DNA of 64,000 nt from Streptomyces werraensis (GTDB taxonomy: Bacteria; Actinomycetota; Actinomycetes; Streptomycetales; Streptomycetaceae): positions 1 to 64,000 of the forward strand of contig BNBX01000017.1 of NCBI GenBank assembly GCA_014656175.1, given 5' to 3'. The notes below the pieces were generated by a model, which worked only from the letters and a program-made list of their open reading frames with translations, did no database searches and had not been told where the DNA came from. A program made the position numbers and the translations under genes. Positions 38,980 to 49,107 of the stretch are shown piece after piece. Numbering within the stretch: position 1 is the stretch's first letter; every line of letters begins with the position of its first letter.

Positions 38980-39196
38980 CCTCCCCATCTGTCATCGGAA
39001 CCTGAGAGGTTCGCCATGACCACCGGTGACACGGCGATCAGGACTTGCACCTTGGGTGGGACCACCGCAGCACTGCGACGGCGGCCCGCTTTTCAGATGT
39101 GCCTCGCCCGCGCGGTAACGGTGCCTGAGAGATTCAAGGGAGGGACTTGCTCCTTCGGCGCCCCGGCGGCACAGGTGCCGGGGACTCTCCCGCGCG
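38980..39196 (-). promoter_or_regulatory. Tandem glycine riboswitch
   Basis: On the minus strand, aptamer 1 shows GCGGGAGAGTCCC (about 39181-39193), GGCGCCGAAGGAGCAAG (about 39145-39161) and TCTCTCAGGCA (39122-39132). Aptamer 2 shows GGTGCAAGTCCTGATCGCC (39033-39051) and AACCTCTCAGGTT (38999-39011), then GACAGATGGGGAGG. These are the conserved blocks of the two glycine-binding domains. The element precedes gcvT. Published work on S. griseus describes glycine riboswitches that switch gcv genes on with glycine; the same is inferred here for gcvT-gcvH-glyA(-sdaA). Confidence 0.9.
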
Positions 39197-39424
39197 GATT
39201 CAAACGGCCGGTATGCAGTTGGCGGGCACATCATTGCACGCATCGTGGGACACCGGCAGGGGGCCCTTGCCGGGGGTGCACGGTTCGTGCAGGCTCGGTC
39301 ACAGGGAGCTGTGACAGGCCTGTACCGGAATGAGTACGCGACCGAGAGCGACCTGGCATTACCTTCTCTTTACACGCGGCGGGGATCGGACCTCCATATC
39401 CGGCCCCAGGGGAGGACGACCACG

Positions 39425-40093
39425 GTGAACAGGCCCACGGCGTACGCCGGCACCACAGGCGTCGCGCTGCCGCGGCAGCACGCGCACCGGGCCCACGGCG
39501 CCCGCGACGCGGCGCCCGCCCCCCTCGTCCAGGATCTGCGCGCCCGATCAGGACGCAGCCCGCGCGCCCTGCTCTTCGGCCCCCGCGACCTCGTCGTCGT
39601 CACCGGACTGCCCGGCAGCGGCAAGTCCACGCTGATGCGGCGCACGGTGCACGACGACCGCGTCGACTCCCAGGACGCGCGTGACCGCTGGGACAGCCGC
39701 ATGCCCCGCCTGCTGCCGTACGCCCTCTACCGCCCCCTGGTCCGGCTCGCCCACTACGCGGGACTGCGCCGCGTGCTGCGCTCCGGCCGGCCGGTCGTCG
39801 TGCACGACTGCGGCACCCAGACCTGGGTGCGGCGCTGGCTGGCCCGCGAGGCCCGCCGCCGCGGGGCCGCGCTGCACCTGCTGCTCCTCGACGTCCCGCC
39901 CGAAGAGGCACTGGCCGGGCAGCTGGAGCGCGGCCGGGGCGTCTCGCGGTACGCCTTCCGCCGGCACCGCACCGCCTGCGGGCGGCTGCTGGAGGCGGTG
40001 GAGTCGGGCCGGGTGCCGGAGGGCTGCGCCTCGGCGGTGCTCGTCGACCGGGACGCCGCGAACGCCCTGCGCCGGATCGGCTTCACCGGCTGA
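39425..40093 (+). CDS. P-loop (AAA/zeta-toxin-like) kinase family protein
   Basis: The 222-residue protein has Walker A GLPGSGKSTLMRR (about residues 60-72) and a Walker B-like VVVHDCGTQ. A basic lid region (RRWLAREARRRG...GVSRYAFRRHR) resembles polynucleotide or zeta-type kinases. No antitoxin partner is adjacent. The GTG at 39425 is preceded by GGGGAGG at nine bases. It is divergent from the glycine operon and lies just before two SseB genes (51 bp to the first). The substrate is unknown. Confidence 0.7.
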   Translation: MNRPTAYAGTTGVALPRQHAHRAHGARDAAPAPLVQDLRARSGRSPRALLFGPRDLVVVTGLPGSGKSTLMRRTVHDDRVDSQDARDRWDSRMPRLLPYALYRPLVRLAHYAGLRRVLRSGRPVVVHDCGTQTWVRRWLAREARRRGAALHLLLLDVPPEEALAGQLERGRGVSRYAFRRHRTACGRLLEAVESGRVPEGCASAVLVDRDAANALRRIGFTG

Positions 40094-40144
40094 CCGGCTA
40101 GCCTTTCCGCCAAGCAGCGGCATCAGGCAGACGGTGGGCGACAG

Positions 40145-40921
40145 ATGGACTTCCCGGCGGACAACCCGGAGCGGACGCACTTCCACCCGCACGGCGGGTG
40201 GCCCGGCAACGAACTGGAGGAGGCGCTCTCCGCCTCCCTCGGCGTCCCCTCGGCGGGAGCCCGCATCGTCGAGGTCCTCGGCCGCAGCTTCGTCTGGGTG
40301 CCCCTGCCAGGCGGGGGCGGCCCGCACAGCGGCCCCCTCGACCTGCCCACCATGGAACTGGACGGCCAGGCCTATGTGCCGGTCTTCAGCTCCGAGGAGC
40401 AGTTCCGCCAGGTCGTCGGCTCCCACATGGGCTGCACCATCGCGCCCGCCGTGGAGTTCGCCCGCGGACTGCCCCCGCAGGCCGGCATCGTGGTCAACCC
40501 GGGCGGCACGGTCGCCGTCCCGCTGCCGCCTGCCGCGGTGGCCGAGCTGTGCCGGGCCGGGCGCTCCCCGCTGGACGGCCCGGCGAGCGGCGGCCGCGTC
40601 CGGCTGTTCGAACCGGACTGGCAGGACGACCCGGTGGACTTCCTCGCCGCCGCCTCGCGGGAGTTCGACGCCCTCGGTGTGGTGGCGACCGCCCGCCGCT
40701 GCCTGGCCGCCATCGAGACGGCCGACCCGGTGCTGTTCGTCGGCGTGGAGCTGCTGCACTGGGAGGGCGACCCGCGCGCGCTGCCGCTGGACGCCCTCGG
40801 CCGGGCGCTGGGCCGCAGCCCCGCCCGCTGGCCGGTCAACCTCGTCGTCCTCGACGTGGCCCAGGACCCGGTCGCCGACTGGCTGCGCGCCAAGGTCCGC
40901 CCCTTCTACCAGCGTGCGTGA
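40145..40921 (+). CDS. SseB family protein (enhanced serine sensitivity), copy 1
   Basis: The 258-residue cytoplasmic protein contains the SseB N-terminal domain (residues about 20-130: FVWVPLPGG ... YVPVFSSEEQFRQVV ... GIVVNPGG) and the SseB C-terminal domain (about 165-258: LFVGVELLHWEGDP ... VADWLRAKVRPFYQRA). In E. coli, sseB was named for a serine-sensitivity phenotype; the biochemical function is unknown. It lies within 1.3 kb of the gcv/glyA/sdaA operon and is followed by a second SseB-domain gene. Confidence 0.85.
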   Translation: MDFPADNPERTHFHPHGGWPGNELEEALSASLGVPSAGARIVEVLGRSFVWVPLPGGGGPHSGPLDLPTMELDGQAYVPVFSSEEQFRQVVGSHMGCTIAPAVEFARGLPPQAGIVVNPGGTVAVPLPPAAVAELCRAGRSPLDGPASGGRVRLFEPDWQDDPVDFLAAASREFDALGVVATARRCLAAIETADPVLFVGVELLHWEGDPRALPLDALGRALGRSPARWPVNLVVLDVAQDPVADWLRAKVRPFYQRA

Positions 40922-41026
40922 CGCCGCCGCCGCCCGCCTTCCGCGCACTGACCGCAGACCGCCGGAGACCGTCGGCTTAAGCTAGGAGCATTGGCCGGCA
41001 GGGTGTTGTACGGAGGGGCGATACAA

Positions 41027-41809
41027 GTGAGCGCTGGCACCGCGGCGGCCGGACAGGTCGAGCACATGCTGCGCCAGGTGACGCCCGGGCGTTACGACGC
41101 CTACGAGGCCTTGCTGCGCGCCCTCGCCACCCCCTCGTCCGGCAGGGTCTGGATGCTGCTCTGGCACGGCCAGGCCGGCTCGCCGGACGCCCAGTACGGG
41201 ACCATGGAGGTCGAAGGGCACGGCTACGCGCCCTGCGTGACCTCCGCCCAGGAGCTCTCCGCCAGCGGCTGGAACCGTTCGTACGAGGTGGTCGACGGGC
41301 TCGAGGTGGCCCGCGCCCTCTACCCGGACCGCTACGGCCTCTGGCTCAATCCGCACGCGCCGGGCGGCGGCGTCGGCATCCCCTGGCTCGACCTGCGCCG
41401 CATCGCCGGTGGACTCGACCAGCAGCCCGCCGGACCGCTGCGGCTGTCCGAACCGGCCATCGAGATCCCGCAGTTCTACGCCCTCCTCGCGCAGAACGCC
41501 CACCGCACCCCGGCCGTGCGCGCGCTGCGCCGCGCCTGGGTGCAGCCCGCGCTGGGCGCCCCGTACCTCGCCATCGGCCTGGACGTGTACGACACCTCGC
41601 CGTCCGCCGTGGAGTCGGTGCGGCAGATGATGCGGCAGTCGCTGTCCGCGGTGCCCGACGGGCTGCCGGTCTCCACCGTCGCCCTGTCCGACGAGCACGA
41701 CCCGGTGGCGATGTGGCTGCGCGTCAACGGGCGTCCGTTCTACGACCGCGAGGCGCACGCCCCGGCCCCCGCCACGGGCTACGGCTACCCGCCCGCACAC
41801 CGCCTCTGA
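41027..41809 (+). CDS. SseB family protein, copy 2
   Basis: The 260-residue protein is a diverged relative of the preceding one. It has an N-terminal SseB-like domain (VWMLLWHGQ ... YAPCVTSAQELSASGW) and a C-terminal domain with AIGLDVYD and VAMWLRVNGRPFYDRE, the family's C-terminal signature. GTG 41027 is preceded by GGAGGGG at eight bases. It is likely co-transcribed with copy 1 (105-bp gap). The C-terminal 20 residues are Pro/Ala/Tyr-rich and not part of the domain. Confidence 0.82.
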   Translation: MSAGTAAAGQVEHMLRQVTPGRYDAYEALLRALATPSSGRVWMLLWHGQAGSPDAQYGTMEVEGHGYAPCVTSAQELSASGWNRSYEVVDGLEVARALYPDRYGLWLNPHAPGGGVGIPWLDLRRIAGGLDQQPAGPLRLSEPAIEIPQFYALLAQNAHRTPAVRALRRAWVQPALGAPYLAIGLDVYDTSPSAVESVRQMMRQSLSAVPDGLPVSTVALSDEHDPVAMWLRVNGRPFYDREAHAPAPATGYGYPPAHRL

Positions 41810-42241
41810 CCGGTACGTCTTCCCGAGGCCCCCGGCACGGCACCTCGGCCGCCGGGGGTCTCGCGCGTGGTGACGCAGCGTCACCGTGTCCAGCATGTGG
41901 ACAAGGGGAGCCGCTGCGGGTCCTGTCCCGGCCCGGCCGCCGCTGATTTTGCGTCAGATTCCGTCGAATGCGATCAGCTACCTGTCACTAACCCCCTGTC
42001 ACCTGCGGTTTCACCGCGCCATCACGTCATCCGAGGCCCTGTGAAAGGCACTTGAGGCACCTTCGTTTGTGTCCCCGGTGTTAAATCATCGCGCGAAGAT
42101 GCCGGAACAGTCCCTTATGTCGACTGTTCAGATCTCAGGTAGGTATCACCGCTATCCGGACTGTTCCTGACTCACTGCGAACGTCTGTAGTGTTCGGCCG
42201 GTCAAGATGCATCCACATAGCGGACCCGGAGTGGCCCCAGT
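41810..42241. promoter_or_regulatory. Upstream region of the peptide ABC importer with inverted-repeat half-sites
   Basis: This 432-bp gap is less GC-rich than its surroundings from about 41940 on. GGAACAGTCC (42104-42113) and its exact reverse complement GGACTGTTCC (42158-42167) flank a third partial copy GACTGTTC (42122-42129). The spacing suggests an operator cluster over the promoter of the importer operon. No coding potential was seen. Confidence 0.55.
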
Positions 42242-43912
42242 ATGCGCATATTCAAGACCCGAGCCGCTCGGGCGATCACGGCCGCGGTCGCGGTCGGTCT
42301 GATCGCCACGGGCTGCGCCAGCGAGCGGGACAGCGACAACGAGAGCGGCGGCAAGAAGGACACCTTCGTGTTCGCCGGTGCAGGCGACCCGGGATCCCTG
42401 GACCCTGCCCTCGCGAGTGACGGTGAAACCTTCCGCGTGACCCGCCAGGCGTTCGAGGCCCTCCTCGAGCACGAGTCGGGCGGCACCAAGCTGGTCGGCG
42501 GCCTCGCCGAGACCTGGTCGAGCAACGACGCGGGCACCGTCTGGACCTTCAACCTCCGCAAGGGCGTGAAGTTCCACGACGGCGAGGAGTTCAACGCCGC
42601 CGCGGTCTGCGCCAACTACGACCACTGGTTCAACTGGAAGGGCACCTACCAGTCGAGCGCGGTCTCCTACTACTGGCAGACCATCATGGGCGGGTTCGCC
42701 AAGAACGAGGACCCGGAGACGCCCGAGGCGAACTACAAGAGCTGCACCGCGAAGGACGAGCACACCGCCGTCATCGAGGTCAAGCAGCCCTCCGCGAACC
42801 TCCCCGGCGGCTTCTCGCTGAACGCCCTCGCCATCCACTCGCCGAAGGCGATCAAGGAGTACGAGAAGCAGGAGGCGACCGCCAAGGGCGACGCCATCAC
42901 GTACCCCAAGTACAGCCAGGAGGCCGGCACGGTCGCCGGCACCGGCCCGTACAAGATCGTCAAGTGGAACAAGGGCAACAAGGAAGTCACCCTCGAGCGC
43001 TTCGACGACTACTGGGGCGAGAAGGCCAAGATCAAGAACCTGGTCTTCCGCACGATCGACACCGAGGAGGGCCGCCGCCAGGCGCTCCAGGCCGGTGACA
43101 TCGACGGCTACGACCTCGTGGCCCCGGCCGACGTCAAGACCCTCGAGAACGAGGGCTACGTCGTCCCGACCCGTGGCGTCTTCAACCTCTTCTACGTGGG
43201 CATGAGCCAGACGGCGAACCCGGCCCTGAAGAAGAAGGAGGTCCGCCAGGCGATCGCGCAGGCGATCGACAAGGAGAACCTGGTCAAGACCCAGCTGCCC
43301 GAGGGCGGCAAGGTGGCCGACCAGTTCATGCCGGACACCATCCAGGGCTACTCCAAGAACGTCACGCAGTACCCGCACGACCCGGCCAAGTCGAAGCAGC
43401 TGCTGAAGAAGGCCGGCGCGCAGAACCTGACGATCGAGTTCTGCTACCCGACCGAGGTCACCCGCCCGTACATGCCTGCCCCGCAGGACCTGTTCGAGCT
43501 GATGAAGGCCGACCTCGAGGAGGCCGGCATCAAGGTCAAGCCGAAGGCCATGAAGTGGGCCCCGGACTACCTGGACGCCACCGAGGCCGGCTCCTGCGCC
43601 CTGCACATGCTCGGCTGGACCGGTGACTTCAACGACGGCTACAACTTCATCGGCACCTGGTTCGCCGGGTTCGACAAGCAGTGGGGCTTCAAGGACAAGA
43701 GGGTCTTCGACGCGGTGAACGCCGGCTCGAAGATGGGCAAGGCCGAGGAGCGCACCGCGGCCTACCAGAAGGCCAACGAGGTCATCATGGACTACCTGCC
43801 CGGCGTCCCGATCTCGTCGTCCCCGCCGGCCATCGCCTTCGGCAAGAACGTCAACCCGCCGAAGGTGTCGCCGCTGACGCAGGAAGTCTTCGCCGAAGCC
43901 TCCTTCAAGTAG
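42242..43912 (+). CDS. Peptide-type ABC transporter substrate-binding lipoprotein
   Basis: The 556-residue extracellular binding protein (SBP_bac_5 family) has a lipoprotein signal MRIFKTRAARAITAAVAVG with lipobox LIATGC (Cys21). The ligand-binding core contains GDPGSLDPALASDGE, the WSSNDAGTVWTFNLRKGVKFHDG landmark and VRQAIAQAIDKENLV. Family members bind oligopeptides, dipeptides, nickel or sugars; peptides are most likely. It is the first gene of a five-gene importer operon. A hairpin directly after the stop may raise its expression above the downstream genes. Confidence 0.92.
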   Translation: MRIFKTRAARAITAAVAVGLIATGCASERDSDNESGGKKDTFVFAGAGDPGSLDPALASDGETFRVTRQAFEALLEHESGGTKLVGGLAETWSSNDAGTVWTFNLRKGVKFHDGEEFNAAAVCANYDHWFNWKGTYQSSAVSYYWQTIMGGFAKNEDPETPEANYKSCTAKDEHTAVIEVKQPSANLPGGFSLNALAIHSPKAIKEYEKQEATAKGDAITYPKYSQEAGTVAGTGPYKIVKWNKGNKEVTLERFDDYWGEKAKIKNLVFRTIDTEEGRRQALQAGDIDGYDLVAPADVKTLENEGYVVPTRGVFNLFYVGMSQTANPALKKKEVRQAIAQAIDKENLVKTQLPEGGKVADQFMPDTIQGYSKNVTQYPHDPAKSKQLLKKAGAQNLTIEFCYPTEVTRPYMPAPQDLFELMKADLEEAGIKVKPKAMKWAPDYLDATEAGSCALHMLGWTGDFNDGYNFIGTWFAGFDKQWGFKDKRVFDAVNAGSKMGKAEERTAAYQKANEVIMDYLPGVPISSSPPAIAFGKNVNPPKVSPLTQEVFAEASFK

Positions 43913-43944
43913 GCGAACCGGCAGGAATTCGATAACGGGGGGGT

Positions 43945-43977
43945 CCGCCCGGCCGTCGCAACTCGGCGGCCGGGCGG
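43945..43977 (+). terminator. Intra-operon hairpin after the substrate-binding protein gene
   Basis: CCGCCCGGCC (43945-43954) pairs perfectly with GGCCGGGCGG (43968-43977) around a 13-base loop, 32 bp after the stop codon and 42 bp before the permease start. No T-tract. Such hairpins after binding-protein genes usually stabilise the upstream mRNA or stop part of the transcripts. Confidence 0.65.
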
Positions 43978-44019
43978 GTCCGTTCATGTAAGACAACACG
44001 CAAGAAAGGGGCAAGCGGG

Positions 44020-45024
44020 GTGCTGCGTCTCGTCGTACGAAGACTGCTCCAGCTCATACCCACGCTGCTCGGCCTGTCGGTTCTGCTCTTCCTGTGGCTC
44101 GACCGGCTGCCCGGTGGACCCGCCTCAGCGATCCTGGGGGAGAAGGCCACCGAGGCCGAAGTGGCGCGCATCAACCGTGCGCTCGGGCTGGACCAGCCCG
44201 TCTACGTCCAGTACTGGCGCTTCCTCAAGCGCATCGCCGAGCTCGATCTCGGCACGTCCACCCAGACCGGACAGCCGGTGTGGGACGAGTTCGTCCTGCG
44301 CTTCCCCGCGACCGTGGAACTGTCCCTCCTCGCGATCCTCATCGCGGTGGCCGTCGGCGTCCCCCTCGGCTACTTCGCCGCCCGCAACCGCGGCGGCTGG
44401 CTCGACGTCACCGCGGTCTCCGGCTCGCTCGTCGGCATCTGTATCCCGGTGTTCTTCCTCGCGCTGATCCTCAAGGGCATCTTCGCCGTGCAGCTCGGGA
44501 TCTTCCCCAGCTACGGCCGCCAGGACACCGGCATCAACGCCACGGATGTGACCGGCTTCGCCGTCCTCGACGGCATCCTCACCGGGGAGTTCGACGCGTC
44601 CTGGGACGCGATCATGCACCTGATCCTGCCCGCCGTCGCCCTGGCCTCCATCCCGCTCGCGGTCATCGTCCGCATGACCCGCGCCAGCGTGCTCGAGGTG
44701 CAGGACGAGGACTACGTGCGCACCGCCGAGGCCAAGGGCCTCAAGCGCAGCGTCGTCCGCAGCCGGCACGTGCTGCGCAACGCGATGCTCCCCGTGGTGA
44801 CCGCGGTCGGCCTGCTCACGGGCTCCCTGCTGTCCGGCGCGGTCCTGACCGAGTCGGTGTTCTCCTTCGGAGGCATCGGTTCCTTCATCCGGACCGCGAT
44901 CGACGGCCGCGACTACCCCGTGCTCGTCGGGTTCATCATGTTCATCGCGATGGTGTACGTCCTGATCAACCTGCTGGTGGACCTGGCGTACAGCCTCATC
45001 GACCCGAGAGTGCGGGTGCACTGA
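44020..45024 (+). CDS. Peptide ABC transporter permease (DppB-like)
   Basis: The 334-residue membrane protein starts with the typical LRLVVRRLLQLIPTLLGLSVLLF helix and LDRLPGGPAS. It has about six helices and the EAA loop EDYVRTAEAKGLKRSVVRSRHVLRNAMLP that contacts the ATPases (landmark at residues 228-255). GTG start with GAAAGGGG upstream. It is separated by one base from the dppC-like gene. Confidence 0.92.
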   Translation: MLRLVVRRLLQLIPTLLGLSVLLFLWLDRLPGGPASAILGEKATEAEVARINRALGLDQPVYVQYWRFLKRIAELDLGTSTQTGQPVWDEFVLRFPATVELSLLAILIAVAVGVPLGYFAARNRGGWLDVTAVSGSLVGICIPVFFLALILKGIFAVQLGIFPSYGRQDTGINATDVTGFAVLDGILTGEFDASWDAIMHLILPAVALASIPLAVIVRMTRASVLEVQDEDYVRTAEAKGLKRSVVRSRHVLRNAMLPVVTAVGLLTGSLLSGAVLTESVFSFGGIGSFIRTAIDGRDYPVLVGFIMFIAMVYVLINLLVDLAYSLIDPRVRVH

Positions 45025-45025
45025 C

Positions 45026-45985
45026 ATGAGCGTCGCCACCAAGACCGACAAGATCCAGCGCCTCGCGGAACTCACCGCGACCAAGGAGACCAGCACCGGC
45101 GCCAGCCTGTGGCGTGAGGCGTTCCGCCGCCTCAAGAGCAGCAAGATGGCGATCATCGGCGCGGTCATCATCGCCGTCTTCGTCGTGATCGCGATCGTCG
45201 GCCCGTACCTCACCCCGTACGCGCCGACCGCCCAGACCTGGCGCGGCGAGGTCTTCCCCAACCAGGGCAAGTTCGTCGGCCCGCGCGGCGAGAACTGGTT
45301 CGGCCTCGACCACCTCGGCCGGGACATGTTCTCCCGCATGCTGGTCGGCGCCCGCCAGACCCTGCTCGTCGGTGTCGTCTCCACCCTGATCGGCCTGGTC
45401 GCCGGCTTCCTGATCGGCGGTCTGTCCGGTGCGGCCGCGACCCTCGGCGGCGAGGCGGGCAAGCGCGTCGACTCCGTCATCATGCGCTTCATCGACATGA
45501 TGCTGGCACTGCCGTCGCTGCTGCTCGCGGTGTCCGTCGCCGCCGTCATGGGACAGTCCCTCACCACCGTGATGATCGCGGTGGGTGTGGTCCAGGTGCC
45601 GGTGTTCGCCCGTCTGCTGCGCGGCTCGATGCTGGCCCAGGGCGGCGCGGACTACGTGCTCGCCGCCCAGTCGCTGGGCGTGCGCAAGCGCCGCATCGTG
45701 ACCTCGCAGATCATCCCGAACTCGCTCAGCCCGGTGATCGTGCAGGCCACGCTCTCCCTGGCCACGGCGATCATCGAGGCGGCCGCACTGTCCTACCTGG
45801 GTCTCGGCAACCCCGACCCGGCGATCCCCGAGTGGGGCGTCATGCTCGCCCAGGCGCAGCGCTTCTTCGACAACGCGCCGATGATGGCGGTCTACCCCGC
45901 CGTCGGCATCATCATCACCGCCCTCGGCTTCACCCTCCTCGGCGAGGCCATGCGGGAAGCCCTCGACCCGAAGCTGAGGGGCTGA
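45026..45985 (+). CDS. Peptide ABC transporter permease (DppC-like)
   Basis: The 319-residue membrane protein has the OppC N-terminal region (LWREAFRRLKSSKMAIIGAVIIAVFVVIAI, landmark), ENWFGLDHLGRDMFSRMLVGARQ and the EAA loop DYVLAAQSLGVRKRRIVTSQIIPN. The C-terminus LGFTLLGEAMREALDPKLRG is typical. It forms the translocation pore together with the DppB-like protein. Confidence 0.93.
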   Translation: MSVATKTDKIQRLAELTATKETSTGASLWREAFRRLKSSKMAIIGAVIIAVFVVIAIVGPYLTPYAPTAQTWRGEVFPNQGKFVGPRGENWFGLDHLGRDMFSRMLVGARQTLLVGVVSTLIGLVAGFLIGGLSGAAATLGGEAGKRVDSVIMRFIDMMLALPSLLLAVSVAAVMGQSLTTVMIAVGVVQVPVFARLLRGSMLAQGGADYVLAAQSLGVRKRRIVTSQIIPNSLSPVIVQATLSLATAIIEAAALSYLGLGNPDPAIPEWGVMLAQAQRFFDNAPMMAVYPAVGIIITALGFTLLGEAMREALDPKLRG

Positions 45986-45991
45986 ACCACC

Positions 45992-46989
45992 ATGTCTCTG
46001 CTCACTGTCGACGAACTGACCGTCACCTTCGGCGGCCGCGGCCGCAAGGCGTCCCGGGCGGTCGACGGCGTCTCCTTCGAGGTCGACCAGGGCCAGGTCG
46101 TGGGCCTGGTCGGCGAGTCCGGCTGCGGCAAGTCCGTCACCTCCCTGGCCCTGATGGGCCTGCTGCCCGCGAAGGGTCTCACCATCGGCGGCCGTGCCGA
46201 GTTCGACGGCACGGACCTGTTCACGATGAGCCCGTCCGCCCGCCGCGACCTGCGCGGCAGCGAGATGGCGATGATCTTCCAGGATCCGCTGTCCTCGCTG
46301 AACCCGGTCGTCCCGATCGGCGTGCAGGTCACCGAGATCCTGGAGCGCCACCGCGGGATGAAGGGCGAGGCCGCCCGCAAGGAGGCCGCCCACCTGCTGG
46401 ACCGGGTCGGCATCCCCGACCCGACCCGGCGGCTCAAGGAGTACCCGCACCAGCTGTCCGGCGGTATGCGCCAGCGCGCGCTGATCGCCATGGCGGTGGC
46501 CTGCGCCCCGCGCCTGCTCATCGCCGACGAGCCCACCACGGCGCTCGACGTGACGATCCAGGCGCAGATCCTGGAACTGCTCAAGGAGCTCGTGGACCAG
46601 GAGGGCACCGCCCTGCTGATGATCACCCACGACCTCGGCGTGGTCGCCGGTCTCTGCGACCAGGTCAACGTGCTCTACGCGGGCAAGGTCGTGGAGTCCG
46701 CCGGGCGCCGCGAGCTGTTCGCCCACCCCACCCACCCCTACGCGCACGGACTGCTGGGCTCCATCCCGAGGCTCGACGCGCCCCGGGGCGAGCCGCTCAA
46801 CCCCATCCGCGGCTCGATCAACGACCGCATCGCCTGGGCCGACGGCTGCGCCTTCGCGCCCCGCTGCGACCGGTACGAGATGGGCTGCCTGTCCGGCACC
46901 CCGCAGCTCGGCGAGCCCCGCGCGGCCGGTCACCAGGTGCGGTGCGTCAACCCCGTACTCGACGACGCGAAGGCCGAGGAGGTCCCCGC

Positions 46990-46993
<4 letters not shown>
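45992..46993 (+). CDS. Peptide ABC transporter ATP-binding protein (DppD-like)
   Basis: The 333-residue ATPase has Walker A GESGCGKSVT, signature LSGGMRQR, Walker B LLIADEPTTALD and H-loop ITHDLGVV. The C-terminal oligopeptide/dipeptide extension GCAFAPRCDRYEMGC has the conserved cysteines, which in related transporters hold an iron-sulfur cluster. The start lies six bases after the permease stop; the end overlaps the next ATPase gene by four bases (ATGA). Confidence 0.94.
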
Positions 46994-48318
<1,325 letters not shown>

Positions 48319-48328
48319 TCGGCACCCG

Positions 48329-48369
48329 AAAGAAGCCCTCGCCTTGCTTTGCAAGGCGAGGGCTTCTTT
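48329..48369. terminator. Strong bidirectional-type terminator of the importer operon
   Basis: A perfect 19-bp stem (AAAGAAGCCCTCGCCTTGC at 48329-48347 and its complement at 48351-48369) encloses a TTT loop, 10 bp after the operon's last stop codon. A-tract and T-tract ends are included in the stem. It ends only 12 bp before the ATG of the next gene. Confidence 0.93.
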
Positions 48370-48381
48370 CTACGCCACAAT

Positions 48382-49056
48382 ATGCAAGTGCTTCAGCAAC
48401 TGTTCAGCCCGTCCGTCCTGCACACGCTCGATCTGATCGGCATCTTCGTCTTCGCCATCTCCGGGGCCCTGCTGGCCGTCCGGAAGAACTTCGACGTGTT
48501 CGGGATCGCCGTGCTGTCCGAGATCACCGCCCTCGGCGGCGGTCTCTTCCGCGACCTGATCATCGGCGCCGTCCCGCCCGCCGCCTTCACGGATCTCGGG
48601 TACTTCGTCACCCCGCTGCTGGCCACCGTCCTCGTCTTCTTCCTGCATCCGCACGTCGAGCGCATCCAGGTCGCCGTCAACGTCTTCGACGCGGCGGGGC
48701 TCGGCCTCTTCTGCGTCGTCGGCACGACCAAGGCGTACGACTACGGGCTCGGCCTCACCGCGTCCGCCTGTCTGGGCCTGGCCACGGCGGTCGGCGGCGG
48801 TGTGCTGCGGGACGTGCTCGCCAACGAGGTGCCCTCGCTGCTGCGCTGGGACCGCGACCTGTACGCGGTGCCCGCGATCGTCGGCGCGGCCATGGTCGCC
48901 CTCTGTCTGCGCTTCGACGTGCTGAACCCGGTGACCAGCACCACCGCGGCCGTCACCGCCTTCGTGCTGCGGCTGCTGGCGATGCGCTACCACTGGCGTG
49001 CGCCCCGTGCCTGGCACCGCCGTTCGACGGTGACGGAGGAGCAGCCTCCGGCGTGA
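48382..49056 (+). CDS. TRIC-family (UPF0126) membrane cation channel-like protein
   Basis: The 224-residue integral membrane protein has about seven helices in two repeats, each with the family signature: GGGLFRDLIIGAVPP and GGGVLRDVLANEVPS. Bacterial TRIC proteins form trimeric cation channels. No ribosome-binding site is visible before the ATG and a strong terminator ends 12 bp upstream. Either the transcript is leaderless with a promoter inside the terminator region, or the start codon is wrong. No better start lies downstream before the first helix. Confidence 0.87.
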   Translation: MQVLQQLFSPSVLHTLDLIGIFVFAISGALLAVRKNFDVFGIAVLSEITALGGGLFRDLIIGAVPPAAFTDLGYFVTPLLATVLVFFLHPHVERIQVAVNVFDAAGLGLFCVVGTTKAYDYGLGLTASACLGLATAVGGGVLRDVLANEVPSLLRWDRDLYAVPAIVGAAMVALCLRFDVLNPVTSTTAAVTAFVLRLLAMRYHWRAPRAWHRRSTVTEEQPPA

Positions 49057-49061
49057 TCACG

Positions 49062-49105
49062 GTGAACAAAGCTACCGCTTAGTATTATCTTCTTGTACTG
49101 TTCAC
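49062..49105. promoter_or_regulatory. GTGAACA / TGTTCAC half-site pair upstream of the thioesterase gene
   Basis: GTGAACA (49062-49068) and its reverse complement TGTTCAC (49099-49105) flank an AT-rich stretch (TAGTATTATC) immediately before the ATG at 49108. The same half-sites recur next to the TetR gene 1.6 kb away (50749-50777), pointing to one regulator. Confidence 0.5.
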
Positions 49106-49107
49106 CC

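Noticed and set aside
39425..40093. Zeta-type toxin of a toxin-antitoxin pair
   Set aside because: The P-loop kinase resemblance is partial and no small antitoxin gene overlaps or adjoins it, so no toxin-antitoxin system is claimed.
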